DNA of 64,000 nt, from assembly GCA_024401365.1 (NCBI GenBank), contig JAKSLE010000011.1:20884-84883 (forward strand), given 5' to 3'. The translations under genes and the position numbers were made by a program. Within the stretch, counting starts at the first letter, position 1, and the number at the start of each line of letters is the position of its first letter. Source of the DNA: Bacteroidales bacterium (GTDB lineage: Bacteria; Bacteroidota; Bacteroidia; Bacteroidales; Marinilabiliaceae). The notes beneath the pieces are model-generated. The model saw only the letters and a list, made by a program, of their open reading frames with translations, made no database searches and was not told the DNA's origin. Below are positions 27,792-37,504 of the stretch, in pieces.

Positions 27792-29594
27792 ATGGCAAAA
27801 GAAAGACAAGAGATAGAGAATAAGTACAAGTGGAATGTTGAAGACCTTTTTGCGACACCAGAAGACTGGGACAAGGCGCTAGAGCAGCTCAAGGAATTGT
27901 CGGAAGGTATTGAGCAATTCAGGGGTAAGTTGTGCTTAGGCGATCCTGATATATTGAAGTCATATTTTGAGCTAGACACAAAGATGGGTATTATAGCGTC
28001 CAAATTGGGCACATATGCTCATATGGTTGTAGATCAGGACCTTAGGATATCGGAAAATAACGAGAGACAACAGAGATTGCAGCTTTTCTATGTAGAATAT
28101 GCGCAGAAGTCCGCTTTTGAGATGCCCGAACTAGGGCAGATTTCGGATGAGCAATTAGATATTCTTTCCAAAGACCCTAGGACATCGGACCATTGGATGA
28201 TGTTTGACCAGCTCAAGAGAGAAAAGAAGCATATACTCTCGGATGTAGAAGAAGAGTTGATGGCCAAGACAAGCATTATGGGAGATGTGCCAGACGGTGC
28301 GTACTCCATGTTGACTGATGCCGAGATGCCATGGCCGCAGATGACGCTAGAGAGTGGGGAAGAGATAAAGCTTGACCATGCTGAGTACATGAACCAGCGT
28401 ATCAGCAAGAACAGGGCAGACAGAAAGACAGCCTTTGATCTATTCTGGAAGACATACAAGCAATTTGAGGGAACCTTTGGCGAGTTGATGGCAGGAAATA
28501 TCAGAAGTTCTGTTTTCGGTCAGGTAGTGAGGAAGTATGCCTCGGTACTAGAGTCGCGTTTGGAAGGCAAGAATATTCCTGTTTCGGTATATGATTCATT
28601 GGTAGAGAATGTAAATAAGGCGTTGCCAACATTCCACCGATACCTTAAATTAAGGCAGAAGATGCTGGGGGTAGACCAGTTGGAATATTGGGATGTATAT
28701 GCCCCTGTGGTATCGGATATTGACCTCAAGTATACATACGAAGAGGCAAGACAACTTGTGTTGGAAGCTATCAAGCCACTTGGAGAAGAGTATGGCAAGG
28801 TAGTATTGAAGGCATTTGAAGATAGGTGGATAGATGTATATCCAAATGAAGGCAAGGCATCGGGAGCGTACTCTACGGGAGCAGCTTATGATGTACACCC
28901 ATATATACTGACCAATTTCAATGGTACATTAGACAGTGTTTCGACGCTGATACATGAGTTGGGGCATACGATGCACTCGTACTTAAGTAATACCAATCAG
29001 CCATATCATCTATCGCACTATGTAATCTTTGTAGCAGAAGTAGCATCTACATTCAATGAGTGTCTTCTTGATGAGCTGATGCTCAAGAAACTAACAAAGA
29101 AAGAAGAGAAGATTTCGCTTTTGATGAATATTCTTGATGGCTTCAAGGGTACGCTATTCAGGCAGACGCAATTTGCCGAATTTGAGAGAGAGATGTATAA
29201 GTTGGGCGAATCCAATCAGCCGATTACCGGTAAGAAGTTGACACAGCTTTATCTTGACATTCTCAAGAAATATTATGGCCATGACAATGGGGTATGTCAT
29301 ATTGACGACCTTGTAGGCATAGAGTGGGCGTTTATACCACACTTCTATAGGGCTTATTATGTTTATCAGTACAGCACATCGTTTATTGCATCGAATGCTT
29401 TAGTAGAGAATGTGCTCAATGGAGGCAAGGAAGAGCGAGACAGATATTTGAAGTTCCTCTCATCAGGTTGTGCCGATTATCCTATTGATTTGCTTGCCAA
29501 GGCAGGCGTGGATATGTTATCTTCTAAGCCATTTGACTATGTGGTAAAGAAGATGAACAGGATAATGGATGAGATAGAGGATTTGATGAAGTAG
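27792..29594 (+). CDS. pepF: Oligoendopeptidase F (M3 metallopeptidase)
   Basis: A 600-residue protein from ATG 27792. The zinc motif HEXXH is His388-Glu-Leu-Gly-His392 in 'LIHELGHTMHSYLS', with the distal Glu expected in 'FNECLL'. The opening 'NKYKWNVEDLFATPEDWDKA' is characteristic of PepF. It cleaves short peptides in the cytoplasm; no signal peptide is present. It starts 29 bases after the nuclease gene and ends in a strong terminator. Confidence 0.95.
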   Translation: MAKERQEIENKYKWNVEDLFATPEDWDKALEQLKELSEGIEQFRGKLCLGDPDILKSYFELDTKMGIIASKLGTYAHMVVDQDLRISENNERQQRLQLFYVEYAQKSAFEMPELGQISDEQLDILSKDPRTSDHWMMFDQLKREKKHILSDVEEELMAKTSIMGDVPDGAYSMLTDAEMPWPQMTLESGEEIKLDHAEYMNQRISKNRADRKTAFDLFWKTYKQFEGTFGELMAGNIRSSVFGQVVRKYASVLESRLEGKNIPVSVYDSLVENVNKALPTFHRYLKLRQKMLGVDQLEYWDVYAPVVSDIDLKYTYEEARQLVLEAIKPLGEEYGKVVLKAFEDRWIDVYPNEGKASGAYSTGAAYDVHPYILTNFNGTLDSVSTLIHELGHTMHSYLSNTNQPYHLSHYVIFVAEVASTFNECLLDELMLKKLTKKEEKISLLMNILDGFKGTLFRQTQFAEFEREMYKLGESNQPITGKKLTQLYLDILKKYYGHDNGVCHIDDLVGIEWAFIPHFYRAYYVYQYSTSFIASNALVENVLNGGKEERDRYLKFLSSGCADYPIDLLAKAGVDMLSSKPFDYVVKKMNRIMDEIEDLMK

Positions 29595-29617
29595 ATAGAA
29601 TAACGGCGGTTTATAAC

Positions 29618-29674
29618 AGCAGTGCCATGTCCGTGCGTGGAGAGCGTATGGGGCGTGGCGCTGCTGTTTTTGTT
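29618..29674 (+). terminator. Rho-independent terminator after pepF
   Basis: AGCAGTGCCATG pairs with CGTGGCGCTGCT (12 bp with two G-T wobbles) across a 24-base loop, followed by GTTTTTGTTT. Confidence 0.75.
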
Positions 29675-29686
29675 TCTATATGATAT

Positions 29687-29790
29687 GTAGTTTCTGGGTA
29701 TATAGAAGATAGTGTTTGCTCGCAGTTTTTTTAGTTTGAGGGTAGTTCCTGGGTATATAGAAGGTAGTGTTTGCTCGCAATTTTTTTATT
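29687..29790 (+). repeat. Dispersed intergenic repeat, copies 3 and 4 in tandem
   Basis: Two near-identical units start at 29687 and 29742 (55-bp period). Each runs from GTAGTT.CTGGGTATATAG into the core GCTCGCA[G/A]TTTTTTTA, at 29718-29733 and 29773-29788. They lie 75 bases or more upstream of rlmB. Confidence 0.85.
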
Positions 29791-29837
29791 TTTGGGTGAA
29801 TAGGGGAAGGTGGGAGATTGGGGAAATAAAAAAGTAT

Positions 29838-29845
29838 TATCTTTG
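29838..29845 (+). promoter_or_regulatory. -7 promoter element TATCTTTG
   Basis: Matches TAnnTTTG, 19 bases before the rlmB start codon. It probably drives the rlmB-pgpH-glycosyltransferase run. Confidence 0.6.
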
Positions 29846-29864
29846 TCGCAAACAACAGATAATA

Positions 29865-30605
29865 ATGGAAGAAAACAACGAGAATATACTCTTTGGCATA
29901 CGCGCTGTGCAAGAAGCTATACTTGCTGGGAAAGAAGTTGACAAGATAATAGCCAAGAAAGGTCTGGCTGGTCCGCTCTTTGCTGAGTTGCAGCAGTTGT
30001 GCAAGCAGAAGAAGATACGCATACAATATACTACGCCAGAAGTATTGGACAAGATAACTACGGGCAACCATCAAGGAGTGGTGGCGCAGATGTCCAAGAT
30101 ACAGAGGGTGGGGCTTGATGAGGTGATGCGAGTGCTAAGAGAAGAGAACAAGCCAGCATTGCTGTTGATGCTTGACGGTGTAACAGACGTAAGAAATTTT
30201 GGAGCTATAGTAAGAACGGCGCATTGTGCGGGTGTTCAAGCCATTATTGTCCCTGCTAAAGGTTCTGCTCCTATAAATGGAGAGAGTATAAAGACCTCGG
30301 CTGGTGCGTTGTTGCACGTTCCGATTTGTACTACAGGCAATACATACACGGCGGCGAAGATGCTGCAGAGCAACGGAGTGCAGATAGTATGTGTGACAGA
30401 GCATGGTGCTGATGACTATTTTGATGTTGATTTGACCAAGCCTACGCTCCTCATTATGGGCGCAGAAGATAAGGGTATCAGCAATCAGCTCTTGAAATTG
30501 GCCGATGCTAAAGCCAAGATACCTATGGAAGGCAATATTGAGAGCCTTAATGTATCTGTTGCGGCAGGTATACTGTTGTTTGAGACCAAGAGACAGCGCA
30601 GTTAG
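29865..30605 (+). CDS. rlmB: 23S rRNA (guanosine-2'-O-)-methyltransferase, RlmB type
   Basis: A 246-residue SpoU/TrmH-family protein. ATG 29865 is chosen because it directly follows the promoter and opens 'MEENNENILFGIRAVQEAI', the usual RlmB start. The N-terminal substrate-binding domain covers about 1-75. The knotted SAM-binding domain shows 'LDGVTDVRNFGAIVRTA', 'IMGAEDKGIS' and 'IPMEGNIESLNVSVAAGI'. RlmB methylates G2251 of 23S rRNA. Only 5 bases separate it from the next gene. Confidence 0.92.
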   Translation: MEENNENILFGIRAVQEAILAGKEVDKIIAKKGLAGPLFAELQQLCKQKKIRIQYTTPEVLDKITTGNHQGVVAQMSKIQRVGLDEVMRVLREENKPALLLMLDGVTDVRNFGAIVRTAHCAGVQAIIVPAKGSAPINGESIKTSAGALLHVPICTTGNTYTAAKMLQSNGVQIVCVTEHGADDYFDVDLTKPTLLIMGAEDKGISNQLLKLADAKAKIPMEGNIESLNVSVAAGILLFETKRQRS

Positions 30606-30610
30606 TCGAT

Positions 30611-32707
30611 ATGTTGAAATACAAGGACATAATACTCAAGGTATTGGCCTTCATAGTGACGGCCATAATTATTGTTGTCTCTTTTCCGAATGTGGAGAAG
30701 TTCAACTATGAGTATGAGCTCCAGAGGCCATGGCGATATCAGAATGTTATTGCGCCATTTGACTTTTCGATACAAAAGACAGAAGCAGAGCTTGCGCAAG
30801 AGCGAGACAGTCTTATTGCCAATTTGCGACCAGTATACAGGAAAGACAGTATCAGTACTGGGCAGATAAAAGATGAGGTAGGGGCCAGGTTAGAGACAGC
30901 CAAGTCGAAGATGAGCCTATACTGTCCAGAGTCGATAAATATAGACTCGGCCTATCACTATATGACGGCAGTATTGGTAGGCAGTCTGTCGGAGGCGTAT
31001 GAAAAAGGCATTATAGAGGTATCGGATGATGTTAAAGATCCTACGTCGTATGAATTATCGCTTATCAGGGGTAATATAGCCGAGCCATATACGGTCAGTG
31101 AATTTCTCTCGTTAAGAGATGCTTATTCGGCGGTTACCAAGCAATTGACAGAAGCCATGGGTCGCAAATACGGCTCAGGGGCGGAATGGATAAGGACTCT
31201 AGTTCAGAGGTTGCCCGTATCAGAGATGATAATAGCCAATGTTACTTATGACCAAGAGAAGACCGAGTCGGAATTGGACATAAGGCTTAAGTCGCAGTCG
31301 CTTGCGCAAGGAAAAGTCTTGGCAGGTCAGAGGATTATAGGCACGGGAGACATTGTAGACAAGAGAGCAGCCAAGATACTTGACTCGCTTAGGCAAGCCA
31401 GCGAGAAGATGAATGGTGTGACAGCCGTGGAGTATCCTATAGTCATAGGAGAGATAGTGATGACGTTGGTACTATTGTGCTCGTTGTTCCTATTTTTATT
31501 CTTCTTCCACAATGACGTGCTAGACAATATAAGTTCGTTGACATTTGTGTTGCTGTTGGTACTTGTATTTGTTGTAGTTGCCAGCATTATGTCGGCAAGG
31601 CATGAGAATATTACGTTTATCATACCATACGTTGTACTTCCTATAATATTACGACTACTATTAGACTCCAGGATAGCTATGTATACGCATACGGTAACGA
31701 TACTCTTTGTATCGTTTATGGCGCACAACAGTCAGCTCTTCCTACTATTGCATATACCTGCAGGTATGATAGCCATTGTGAGTCTTGTCAATTTGACAAG
31801 GCGTTGGCAGTTGCTACGTACCGCCTTTATGGTATTCCTATATTATGTATTAGCCTATACGGGGTATGTATTCTGGCAGACAGGAGAATTTATGGGGTCG
31901 CTTGGCAGTATTCCGTACGTTATGATGGCGGTCAACTGTATACTTGTGCTCTTGTGCTATCCTGCGGTATACATTGTAGAGAGGCTCTTCGGTTTTGTAT
32001 CGGACGTTACATTGCTAGAGCTATCGGACACCAACAATCCACTACTCAGGGAGTTGTCTGAGAAGGCTCCAGGTACGTTCCAGCACTCAATACAAGTAGC
32101 CAATCTAGTTCAAGACGTAGCCAATGCCATAGGAGCCAATGCCATGTTGGCCAGAGCGGGAGCCATGTACCATGATATAGGTAAGATGGTATCTCCTATG
32201 TACTTTACTGAGAATCAGACTGGGGGGATGAATCCTCACAATGAGCTTGACAATATAGAATCGGCCAAGATAGTCATCAGTCACGTTGCTAATGGTGTGC
32301 GACTAGCCAAGAAAGCCAAGTTGCCACAGCAAGTAATAGACATTATAAAGACACATCATGGCAATACGACAGCCAGGTACTTCTATATAGCGTATTGCAA
32401 CGAGCATCATGACAGCAAGGTAGATCCCAAGCCATTTACCTATGATGGTCCTGCGCCGCAGACGAAGGAGCAAGCCATTACGATGATGGCGGACGCAGTA
32501 GAAGCCTCAAGTAAGAGTCTGCACATGTATACTGACGATGCTATAGAGCAGTTGGTAGAAAAGATAGTACAGATACAGCTAGAAGACAAGCAATATAATG
32601 CTTCGCCGCTCACTTTTAAGGACATTGAGGTGGCCAAGCAAGTGATGAAGAATAAGTTGAAGAATATATACCATGCCAGAATTCAGTATCCAGAGATGCT
32701 GAAATAG
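30611..32707 (+). CDS. 7TM-HD phosphohydrolase (PgpH/YqfF family)
   Basis: A 698-residue protein: N-terminal membrane anchor (about 10-28), an extracytoplasmic region (about 30-270, the 7TM-HD extracellular domain), about seven transmembrane helices (about 275-480), then a cytoplasmic HD domain. HD-domain residues are visible in 'TFQHSIQVANLVQDVA', 'GAMYHDIGKM' and 'IIKTHHGNT'. In Firmicutes PgpH degrades cyclic di-AMP; the same role is inferred here from family membership. It lies between rlmB and a glycosyltransferase, in one run. Confidence 0.92.
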   Translation: MLKYKDIILKVLAFIVTAIIIVVSFPNVEKFNYEYELQRPWRYQNVIAPFDFSIQKTEAELAQERDSLIANLRPVYRKDSISTGQIKDEVGARLETAKSKMSLYCPESINIDSAYHYMTAVLVGSLSEAYEKGIIEVSDDVKDPTSYELSLIRGNIAEPYTVSEFLSLRDAYSAVTKQLTEAMGRKYGSGAEWIRTLVQRLPVSEMIIANVTYDQEKTESELDIRLKSQSLAQGKVLAGQRIIGTGDIVDKRAAKILDSLRQASEKMNGVTAVEYPIVIGEIVMTLVLLCSLFLFLFFFHNDVLDNISSLTFVLLLVLVFVVVASIMSARHENITFIIPYVVLPIILRLLLDSRIAMYTHTVTILFVSFMAHNSQLFLLLHIPAGMIAIVSLVNLTRRWQLLRTAFMVFLYYVLAYTGYVFWQTGEFMGSLGSIPYVMMAVNCILVLLCYPAVYIVERLFGFVSDVTLLELSDTNNPLLRELSEKAPGTFQHSIQVANLVQDVANAIGANAMLARAGAMYHDIGKMVSPMYFTENQTGGMNPHNELDNIESAKIVISHVANGVRLAKKAKLPQQVIDIIKTHHGNTTARYFYIAYCNEHHDSKVDPKPFTYDGPAPQTKEQAITMMADAVEASSKSLHMYTDDAIEQLVEKIVQIQLEDKQYNASPLTFKDIEVAKQVMKNKLKNIYHARIQYPEMLK

Positions 32708-32734
32708 GGCAGTGGGAGGTAGACCTATATTTAT

Positions 32735-33733
32735 ATGCCTAAGTTTTCGATAATTATACCAGTATATAACCGACCAGAAGAGGTTGTAGAGTTATTGGAT
32801 TCGCTCACTATGCAGTCGCTGCACAATGAGATGGAAGTTATTGTTATAGAAGACGGATCGACGATTACCTGTGAGAAAGAGATAGAACCCTACATGACGC
32901 AGTTGGATCTCAAGTATTTCAAGCAAGAGAACATGGGTCCTGGTGGGGCAAGGAACAGGGGAGCGAGAGAGGCTATAGGAGAGTATCTTATATTTTTTGA
33001 TTCGGACTGTGTATTGCCATCTGATTATTTGCAGAGGGCTATGGATCATTTGAGGAGAGATCCTCTAGGGTGCTTTGGCGGACCAGACAAGGCACATAAG
33101 TTTTTCTCCAGGACTCAGAAAGCCATTTCATATTCGATGACATCGTTTCTGACTACGGGAGGGATACGAGGAGCGTCGGTAAAGATAGACAAGTTTTACC
33201 CCCGGTCGTTTAACCTTGGAGTATTGAAGCAGATATTCGATGAGGTAGGCGGTTTTTCGGACATGAGATATGGGGAAGACATAGACTTCTCGATGAAGGT
33301 ACATGAGTACGGTCACAGGATAGGTCTTATATCAGAGACATTTGTGTATCACAAGAGGAGGAACACGTTCAAATCATTTTTCAAGCAAGTATTTTCTTCT
33401 GGAAGTGCCAGGATACAGATAGCGTCGAGACATAAAGGGGCGTTGCAGCTTGTGCATATACTACCTACGCTCTTTTTGTTGGGCATTCCAGTCAGCATAC
33501 TATTAGGAGCATGTGTAAACACGTGGTTTTACAATGTTTATCCTATATATTTTCTATTAGTATTTGTTTTAGCGTGGATATCGACGGGGCAATTTACGGT
33601 AGCCTGTCTAAGTATAATAGCCAGTTTCATACAGCTAGTCGGCTATGGAATGGGCTTTATTACTGGGTTGTGGATGAAGTATGTGAAGAAAGACCCACAA
33701 TATGAGGCGTTCAAGCAGACATTCTACAACTAA
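32735..33733 (+). CDS. Family 2 glycosyltransferase with C-terminal membrane helices
   Basis: A 332-residue protein. The GT-A domain has 'FSIIIPVYNRPEEV' at the start, the acidic 'VIEDGST', the metal-binding DxD equivalent 'FFDSDC' (about 88-93) and 'GYGEDIDFSMKVHEYG' (read 'RYGEDIDFSMKVHE'). Three to four membrane helices occupy about 225-320. It probably adds a sugar to a lipid-linked or surface glycan. Donor and acceptor cannot be told from sequence. Confidence 0.88.
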   Translation: MPKFSIIIPVYNRPEEVVELLDSLTMQSLHNEMEVIVIEDGSTITCEKEIEPYMTQLDLKYFKQENMGPGGARNRGAREAIGEYLIFFDSDCVLPSDYLQRAMDHLRRDPLGCFGGPDKAHKFFSRTQKAISYSMTSFLTTGGIRGASVKIDKFYPRSFNLGVLKQIFDEVGGFSDMRYGEDIDFSMKVHEYGHRIGLISETFVYHKRRNTFKSFFKQVFSSGSARIQIASRHKGALQLVHILPTLFLLGIPVSILLGACVNTWFYNVYPIYFLLVFVLAWISTGQFTVACLSIIASFIQLVGYGMGFITGLWMKYVKKDPQYEAFKQTFYN

Positions 33734-33805
33734 GTGTTTTACTTAAAAAAGAATTTTAGGGCGCATAATTTATCAAATAAGGGTGCTTTTGTTCTCATTA
33801 TTTAT

Positions 33806-33813
33806 TAACTTTG
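33806..33813 (+). promoter_or_regulatory. -7 promoter element TAACTTTG
   Basis: Matches TAnnTTTG, 52 bases before the serC start; a TTTG lies 14 bases upstream of it (33788-33791), closer than the usual spacing. Confidence 0.55.
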
Positions 33814-33864
33814 CGCCGTTTTAATTTTGTAAATAATATAACATACATAAATAACTCACAAGCA

Positions 33865-34941
33865 ATGAAAAAGCATAACTTTTACGCTGGGCCATCGATT
33901 TTGCCTCAGTACACAATCAAGAACACAGCCGATGCAATACTCGACTTCGCAGGTACAGGATTGTCGTTACTCGAGATATCCCATCGTTCCAAGGAGTTTC
34001 AGGCAGTTATGGATGAGGCTCAAGCATTGGTTAAGGAACTTCTTGATGTTCCAGCTGGTTACGAAGTAGTGTTTGTGGGTGGTGGCGCAAGCCTTCAGTT
34101 CTGCATGGTACCATTCAACCTTCTCAACAAGAAGGCTGCATACTTGAAGACAGGTGTTTGGGCGAAGAAGGCACAGAAAGAGGCTTCTATGTTTGGTGAA
34201 GTTGTAGAGGTTGCATCATCAGAGGATAAGACATTCTGCTATATTCCAAAGGGTTTTGAGGCAAAGGTACCTACAGACGTAGATTACTTCCACTATACAT
34301 CAAACAACACAATTTACGGTACAGAGATTCGCAAGGATCCAGACGTAAAGGTTCCATTGGTAGCAGATATGTCATCAGATATCTTCAGCCGTCCAATTGA
34401 TGTTTCAAAGTACTCTATCATCTATGGTGGTGCACAGAAGAACTTGGCTCCTGCAGGTGTAACATTTGCTATTGTTAAGCAAGACGCACTTGGCAAGGTA
34501 AATCGTCCAATTCCAACAATGTTGGATTACCGTACACACATTGACGGTGGTTCTATGTTCAACACACCTCCATGTGTATCAGTATTCGGTGCTCTTCAGA
34601 CATTGAAGTGGTTGAAGGCTGAGGGTGGTGTTAAGGAGATGGAGCGCAGAGCTATCATCAAGGCAGACAAGCTCTACTCAGAGATTGACCGCAACCCATT
34701 CTTCAAGGCTACAGTAGAGGATCATGAGGATCGTTCACGTATGAACATCTGCTTCATCATGAATGACAACTACAAGGAGTTGGAGAACGACTTCATGGAG
34801 TTTGCTAAGTCACAGGGCATGATTGGTATCAAGGGTCACCGTTCAGTAGGTGGTTTCCGTGCATCTACATACAACGCACTTCCAGAGGAGAGCGTAGATG
34901 CTTTGATCGCTGCAATGAAGGAATTCGAGAAGAAGCACTAA
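33865..34941 (+). CDS. serC: Phosphoserine aminotransferase
   Basis: A 358-residue PLP enzyme converting 3-phosphohydroxypyruvate to phosphoserine in serine (and pyridoxal) synthesis. ATG 33865 opens '[14 protein letters not shown]', the family start. The substrate-binding 'EISHRSKEF', the PLP region '[10 protein letters not shown]' and the PLP lysine Lys192 in '[12 protein letters not shown]' are visible. Codon use is more uniform than in its neighbours (preference for frequent codons such as GGT and AAG), suggesting high expression. It is followed by serA, with a hairpin in between. Confidence 0.96.
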   Translation: MKKHNFYAGPSILPQYTIKNTADAILDFAGTGLSLLEISHRSKEFQAVMDEAQALVKELLDVPAGYEVVFVGGGASLQFCMVPFNLLNKKAAYLKTGVWAKKAQKEASMFGEVVEVASSEDKTFCYIPKGFEAKVPTDVDYFHYTSNNTIYGTEIRKDPDVKVPLVADMSSDIFSRPIDVSKYSIIYGGAQKNLAPAGVTFAIVKQDALGKVNRPIPTMLDYRTHIDGGSMFNTPPCVSVFGALQTLKWLKAEGGVKEMERRAIIKADKLYSEIDRNPFFKATVEDHEDRSRMNICFIMNDNYKELENDFMEFAKSQGMIGIKGHRSVGGFRASTYNALPEESVDALIAAMKEFEKKH

Positions 34942-34960
34942 TCGAAAGAAAATCCATATA

Positions 34961-34991
34961 AAGGCGTGGTTTTAGGATCACGCCTTTTATT
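34961..34991 (+). terminator. Hairpin between serC and serA
   Basis: AAGGCGTG pairs with CACGCCTT around a 10-base loop, followed by TTATTTAT. It may attenuate rather than end transcription, since serA starts 27 bases later and has no obvious promoter of its own. Confidence 0.65.
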
Positions 34992-35017
34992 TATAAGTAA
35001 AGAAATATAATCAAGAT

Positions 35018-35941
35018 ATGACAAAAGTATTGGTAGCTACAGAGAAGCCTTTTGCAAAGGTAGCTGTAGACGGCATCAAGAAAGTAGTAGAAGAGGCAGG
35101 TTTTCAGCTCGCACTCTTGGAGAAATATACAGCAAAGGCTGAGCTTTTGGCTGCAGTAGCAGACGCTGACGCTCTCATTATCCGTTCGGACATTGTGGAT
35201 GCTGAGGTATTGGACGCAGCAAAGCAGTTGAAGATTGTTGTACGTGCAGGTGCAGGTTTCGATAATATTGACCTTGCGGCAGCTACAGCACACAACGTAT
35301 GTGCGATGAATACACCAGGTCAGAATGCTAATGCTGTAGCAGAGTTGGCACTTGGCTTGATGGTATACTGCGTACGTAACATGTACAATGGTACAAGCGG
35401 TACAGAGTTGATGGGCAAGAAGCTCGGTATCCATGCATTTGGTAACGTTGGTAGAAATGTAGCACGTGTTGCAAAGGGCTTCGGTATGGAAGTTTATGCA
35501 TACGATGCATTCTGTCCTAAGGAGGCTATTGAGGCAGCAGGTGTTAAGGCTTGTTCATCAGTTGAGGAGCTTTACTCTACATGTCAGTTTATCTCTCTCC
35601 ATATTCCTGCAACAGCAGAGACAAAGAACTCAATCAACAAGGCACTTGTTTCTAAGATGCCAAAGGGTGCAGTTCTTGTAAACACAGCACGTAAGGAAGT
35701 TATCAACGAGGCTGAGATTCTTGCATTGATGGCAGAGCGTGAGGATTTGCGTTATGTAACAGACATTATGCCTGCTGCAGATGCAGATTTCAAGGCACAG
35801 TTCCCTACACGTTACTTCTCTACACCTAAGAAGATGGGTGCTCAGACAGCTGAGGCAAACATCAACGCAGGTATTGCAGCCGCAAAGCAGATTGTAGACT
35901 TTATTAAGAATGGTAACGAGAAGTTCCGTTTGAATAAGTAA
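35018..35941 (+). CDS. serA: D-3-phosphoglycerate dehydrogenase, short form
   Basis: A 307-residue NAD-dependent 2-hydroxyacid dehydrogenase without the C-terminal ACT regulatory domain of long SerA proteins. The nucleotide-binding loop 'GIHAFGNVGRNVARVAKGFG' is in place (about 130-149). The catalytic arginine is in 'VVRAGAGFDNID' and further active-site positions are in 'VLVNTARKEVINE'. It catalyses the first step of serine synthesis, and its pairing with serC supports this over other dehydrogenases. Lacking an ACT domain, it is probably not inhibited by serine. Confidence 0.92.
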   Translation: MTKVLVATEKPFAKVAVDGIKKVVEEAGFQLALLEKYTAKAELLAAVADADALIIRSDIVDAEVLDAAKQLKIVVRAGAGFDNIDLAAATAHNVCAMNTPGQNANAVAELALGLMVYCVRNMYNGTSGTELMGKKLGIHAFGNVGRNVARVAKGFGMEVYAYDAFCPKEAIEAAGVKACSSVEELYSTCQFISLHIPATAETKNSINKALVSKMPKGAVLVNTARKEVINEAEILALMAEREDLRYVTDIMPAADADFKAQFPTRYFSTPKKMGAQTAEANINAGIAAAKQIVDFIKNGNEKFRLNK

Positions 35942-36078
35942 TAAATCCTTTGTAATTCCTAATTCCTAGTTCCTGATTCCCTGATTGCTAGTTCGGATTT
36001 TTGGGCTAGAGGGGCTGAGGAGCTGATTGACTTGAGTGGTCGGTGAGGGGATAGGGATTCGTTAGGTAAGAGAAAATA

Positions 36079-36114
36079 AACGGTTGTGACGAGAAATTGT
36101 CGCAACCGTTTTTT
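36079..36114 (+). terminator. Rho-independent terminator after serA
   Basis: AACGGTTGTGAC pairs with GTCGCAACCGTT (12 bp, one wobble) around an 8-base loop, followed by TTTT. The 137 bases before it hold only degenerate ATTCCTAGTTCC-like repeats. Confidence 0.85.
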
Positions 36115-36152
36115 GTTGAGATATTAGGGTTCTTACAGTTATGAGAAAGAAA

Positions 36153-36182
36153 AAGGATGGCTCTATGGGGAGAGCCATCCTT
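36153..36182 (-). terminator. Terminator of the GH43-like gene (reverse strand)
   Basis: AAGGATGGCTCT and AGAGCCATCCTT form a perfect 12-bp stem around 6 bases. On the reverse strand it is followed by TTTTTCTTTCTC. Confidence 0.85.
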
Positions 36183-36206
36183 TATTATTTTTGCAGGTAG
36201 TAAATT

Positions 36207-37343
36207 TTACTTATTGTAGTAAGCTTCAAGTGCCTGAGCCTCAGCCTCTGTGAGGTGGGTAACGGCGCCATGCTTCTGAGCCTCGAAATTGGTACGAGTC
36301 ATAGGGCAACCCTCAGCGTCGAAGTAGCCTATAGGAGTAAAAGTCACGAAATCGGTAGTCTCGACGAAGCCGAAATTAGCTGGGCGGCGGTGGTAGTTAT
36401 CGTACATCAGCACCCATTTATTCTCGCCGATACGTTTCCAGCAATTAGGAGCCTCGTGGATTTCGGGTTCTCCGTCGTTGTAGTTATCATCGAATACGTA
36501 TGGGCCAGTTATGTTTTTGCTTGTAGCATGTTTAGGGCAAGCGGCACCCTCGTGGCTTACTACGAAGAGGTGGTAGAGGTCGCCCGCCTTGATGATATCC
36601 GAGTCGATGACTGTATAAGCAGGCATGCCCTTCTCGTTGAGAGGAGACTGGAACAATATCTTAGGCTCTGAAATAAGCTTATTGAAATCGTCATTTACGT
36701 ATGCGTAATATATGACACACATATCATTGTGCATGCGGACGGTAAAATGTATCATGATATGGCCAGCCTCGTAATCGTATACTATTTCAGGAGCCCACAC
36801 GCAACCCGCCTCGCTCCATGGGTATGGGTTGCCATTCTCGTCGATCAGTCCGGTAGGAGAAGTCAAGCCAGAGAAATCCATGTTTGTTCGAGTCCAGTTT
36901 ATGAGGTCGTATGATTTCATGAGGACTAAGGCGTGGTTATTGCCCCATCCATACATTTCGTCGCGTTCCCATTGGGTGGTACGATACTCCGATATTTTAG
37001 AGAACATAGGATTATCCTTCATGCGCTCCTGAGCGAAAATATGCAAATCGGTCATAGCCAGATAGAAAGCGCCATCGGGACCGCGGAATATATGAGGGTC
37101 GCGTATACCATGCTGAGTTGCTATAGTATCACCAGAGATAATGCACTCGTCGTTTTTGAGGGCGGACCACTTATAGCCATCGTGGCTTACTGCCATGTGT
37201 AGAGAATGGTCGGCATCCTTATGATAGACCATCAGATAAGCCCCCATATCGGCCTCGGTAGGCACTTTTGGGGTGCTAGATTCGCTATTGCAAGCTGATA
37301 GAGCGAGCAACGATGCTGCGGCGAAGAAGAAAGATTTAGACAT
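36207..37343 (-). CDS. GH43-like glycosidase lipoprotein
   Basis: A 378-residue protein with lipobox LSAC (Cys about 18). The five-bladed propeller pattern of GH43/GH32-like enzymes is suggested by 'AYLMVYHKDADHSLHMAVSHDGYKW', 'GIRDPHIFRGPDGAFYLAMTD', 'CVWAPEIVYDYEAGHIMIHF' and 'VIDSDIIKAGDLYHLFVVSHEG' (each shown in part). The catalytic acids expected are Asp in 'RDPHIF', Glu in 'WAPEIVY' and Asp in 'DSDI'. It probably releases arabinose or a related sugar from glycans. Exact subfamily uncertain. Confidence 0.8.
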   Translation of the reverse strand: MSKSFFFAAASLLALSACNSESSTPKVPTEADMGAYLMVYHKDADHSLHMAVSHDGYKWSALKNDECIISGDTIATQHGIRDPHIFRGPDGAFYLAMTDLHIFAQERMKDNPMFSKISEYRTTQWERDEMYGWGNNHALVLMKSYDLINWTRTNMDFSGLTSPTGLIDENGNPYPWSEAGCVWAPEIVYDYEAGHIMIHFTVRMHNDMCVIYYAYVNDDFNKLISEPKILFQSPLNEKGMPAYTVIDSDIIKAGDLYHLFVVSHEGAACPKHATSKNITGPYVFDDNYNDGEPEIHEAPNCWKRIGENKWVLMYDNYHRRPANFGFVETTDFVTFTPIGYFDAEGCPMTRTNFEAQKHGAVTHLTEAEAQALEAYYNK

Positions 37344-37376
37344 GCTGTTTAGTATTACTTATGATTATTCAATGTT

Positions 37377-37384
37377 CAAAGATA
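37377..37384 (-). promoter_or_regulatory. -7 promoter element TATCTTTG (reverse strand)
   Basis: Reads TATCTTTG on the reverse strand, 33 bases before the start of the GH43-like gene. Confidence 0.55.
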
Positions 37385-37450
37385 GTAAAATGGGTAATTA
37401 TTTGAGGGGTAAAAAAGATGTATATAGGAGGATAGTATTCATAAAGGTAT

Positions 37451-37482
37451 AAAAAAAGAGGCATTGTGAGATACAATGCCTC
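37451..37482 (-). terminator. Terminator of the 468-residue lipoprotein gene (reverse strand)
   Basis: GAGGCATTGT pairs with ACAATGCCTC (10 bp) around 5 bases. On the reverse strand it runs into seven T. Confidence 0.9.
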
Positions 37483-37504
37483 CTGAGATATAGGAAATTG
37501 ACTA

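Noticed and set aside
35942-36078. ATTCCTAGTTCC-like repeats after serA as a CRISPR-like array
   Set aside because: The units are very short, irregular and contiguous, with no spacers; simple low-complexity sequence.
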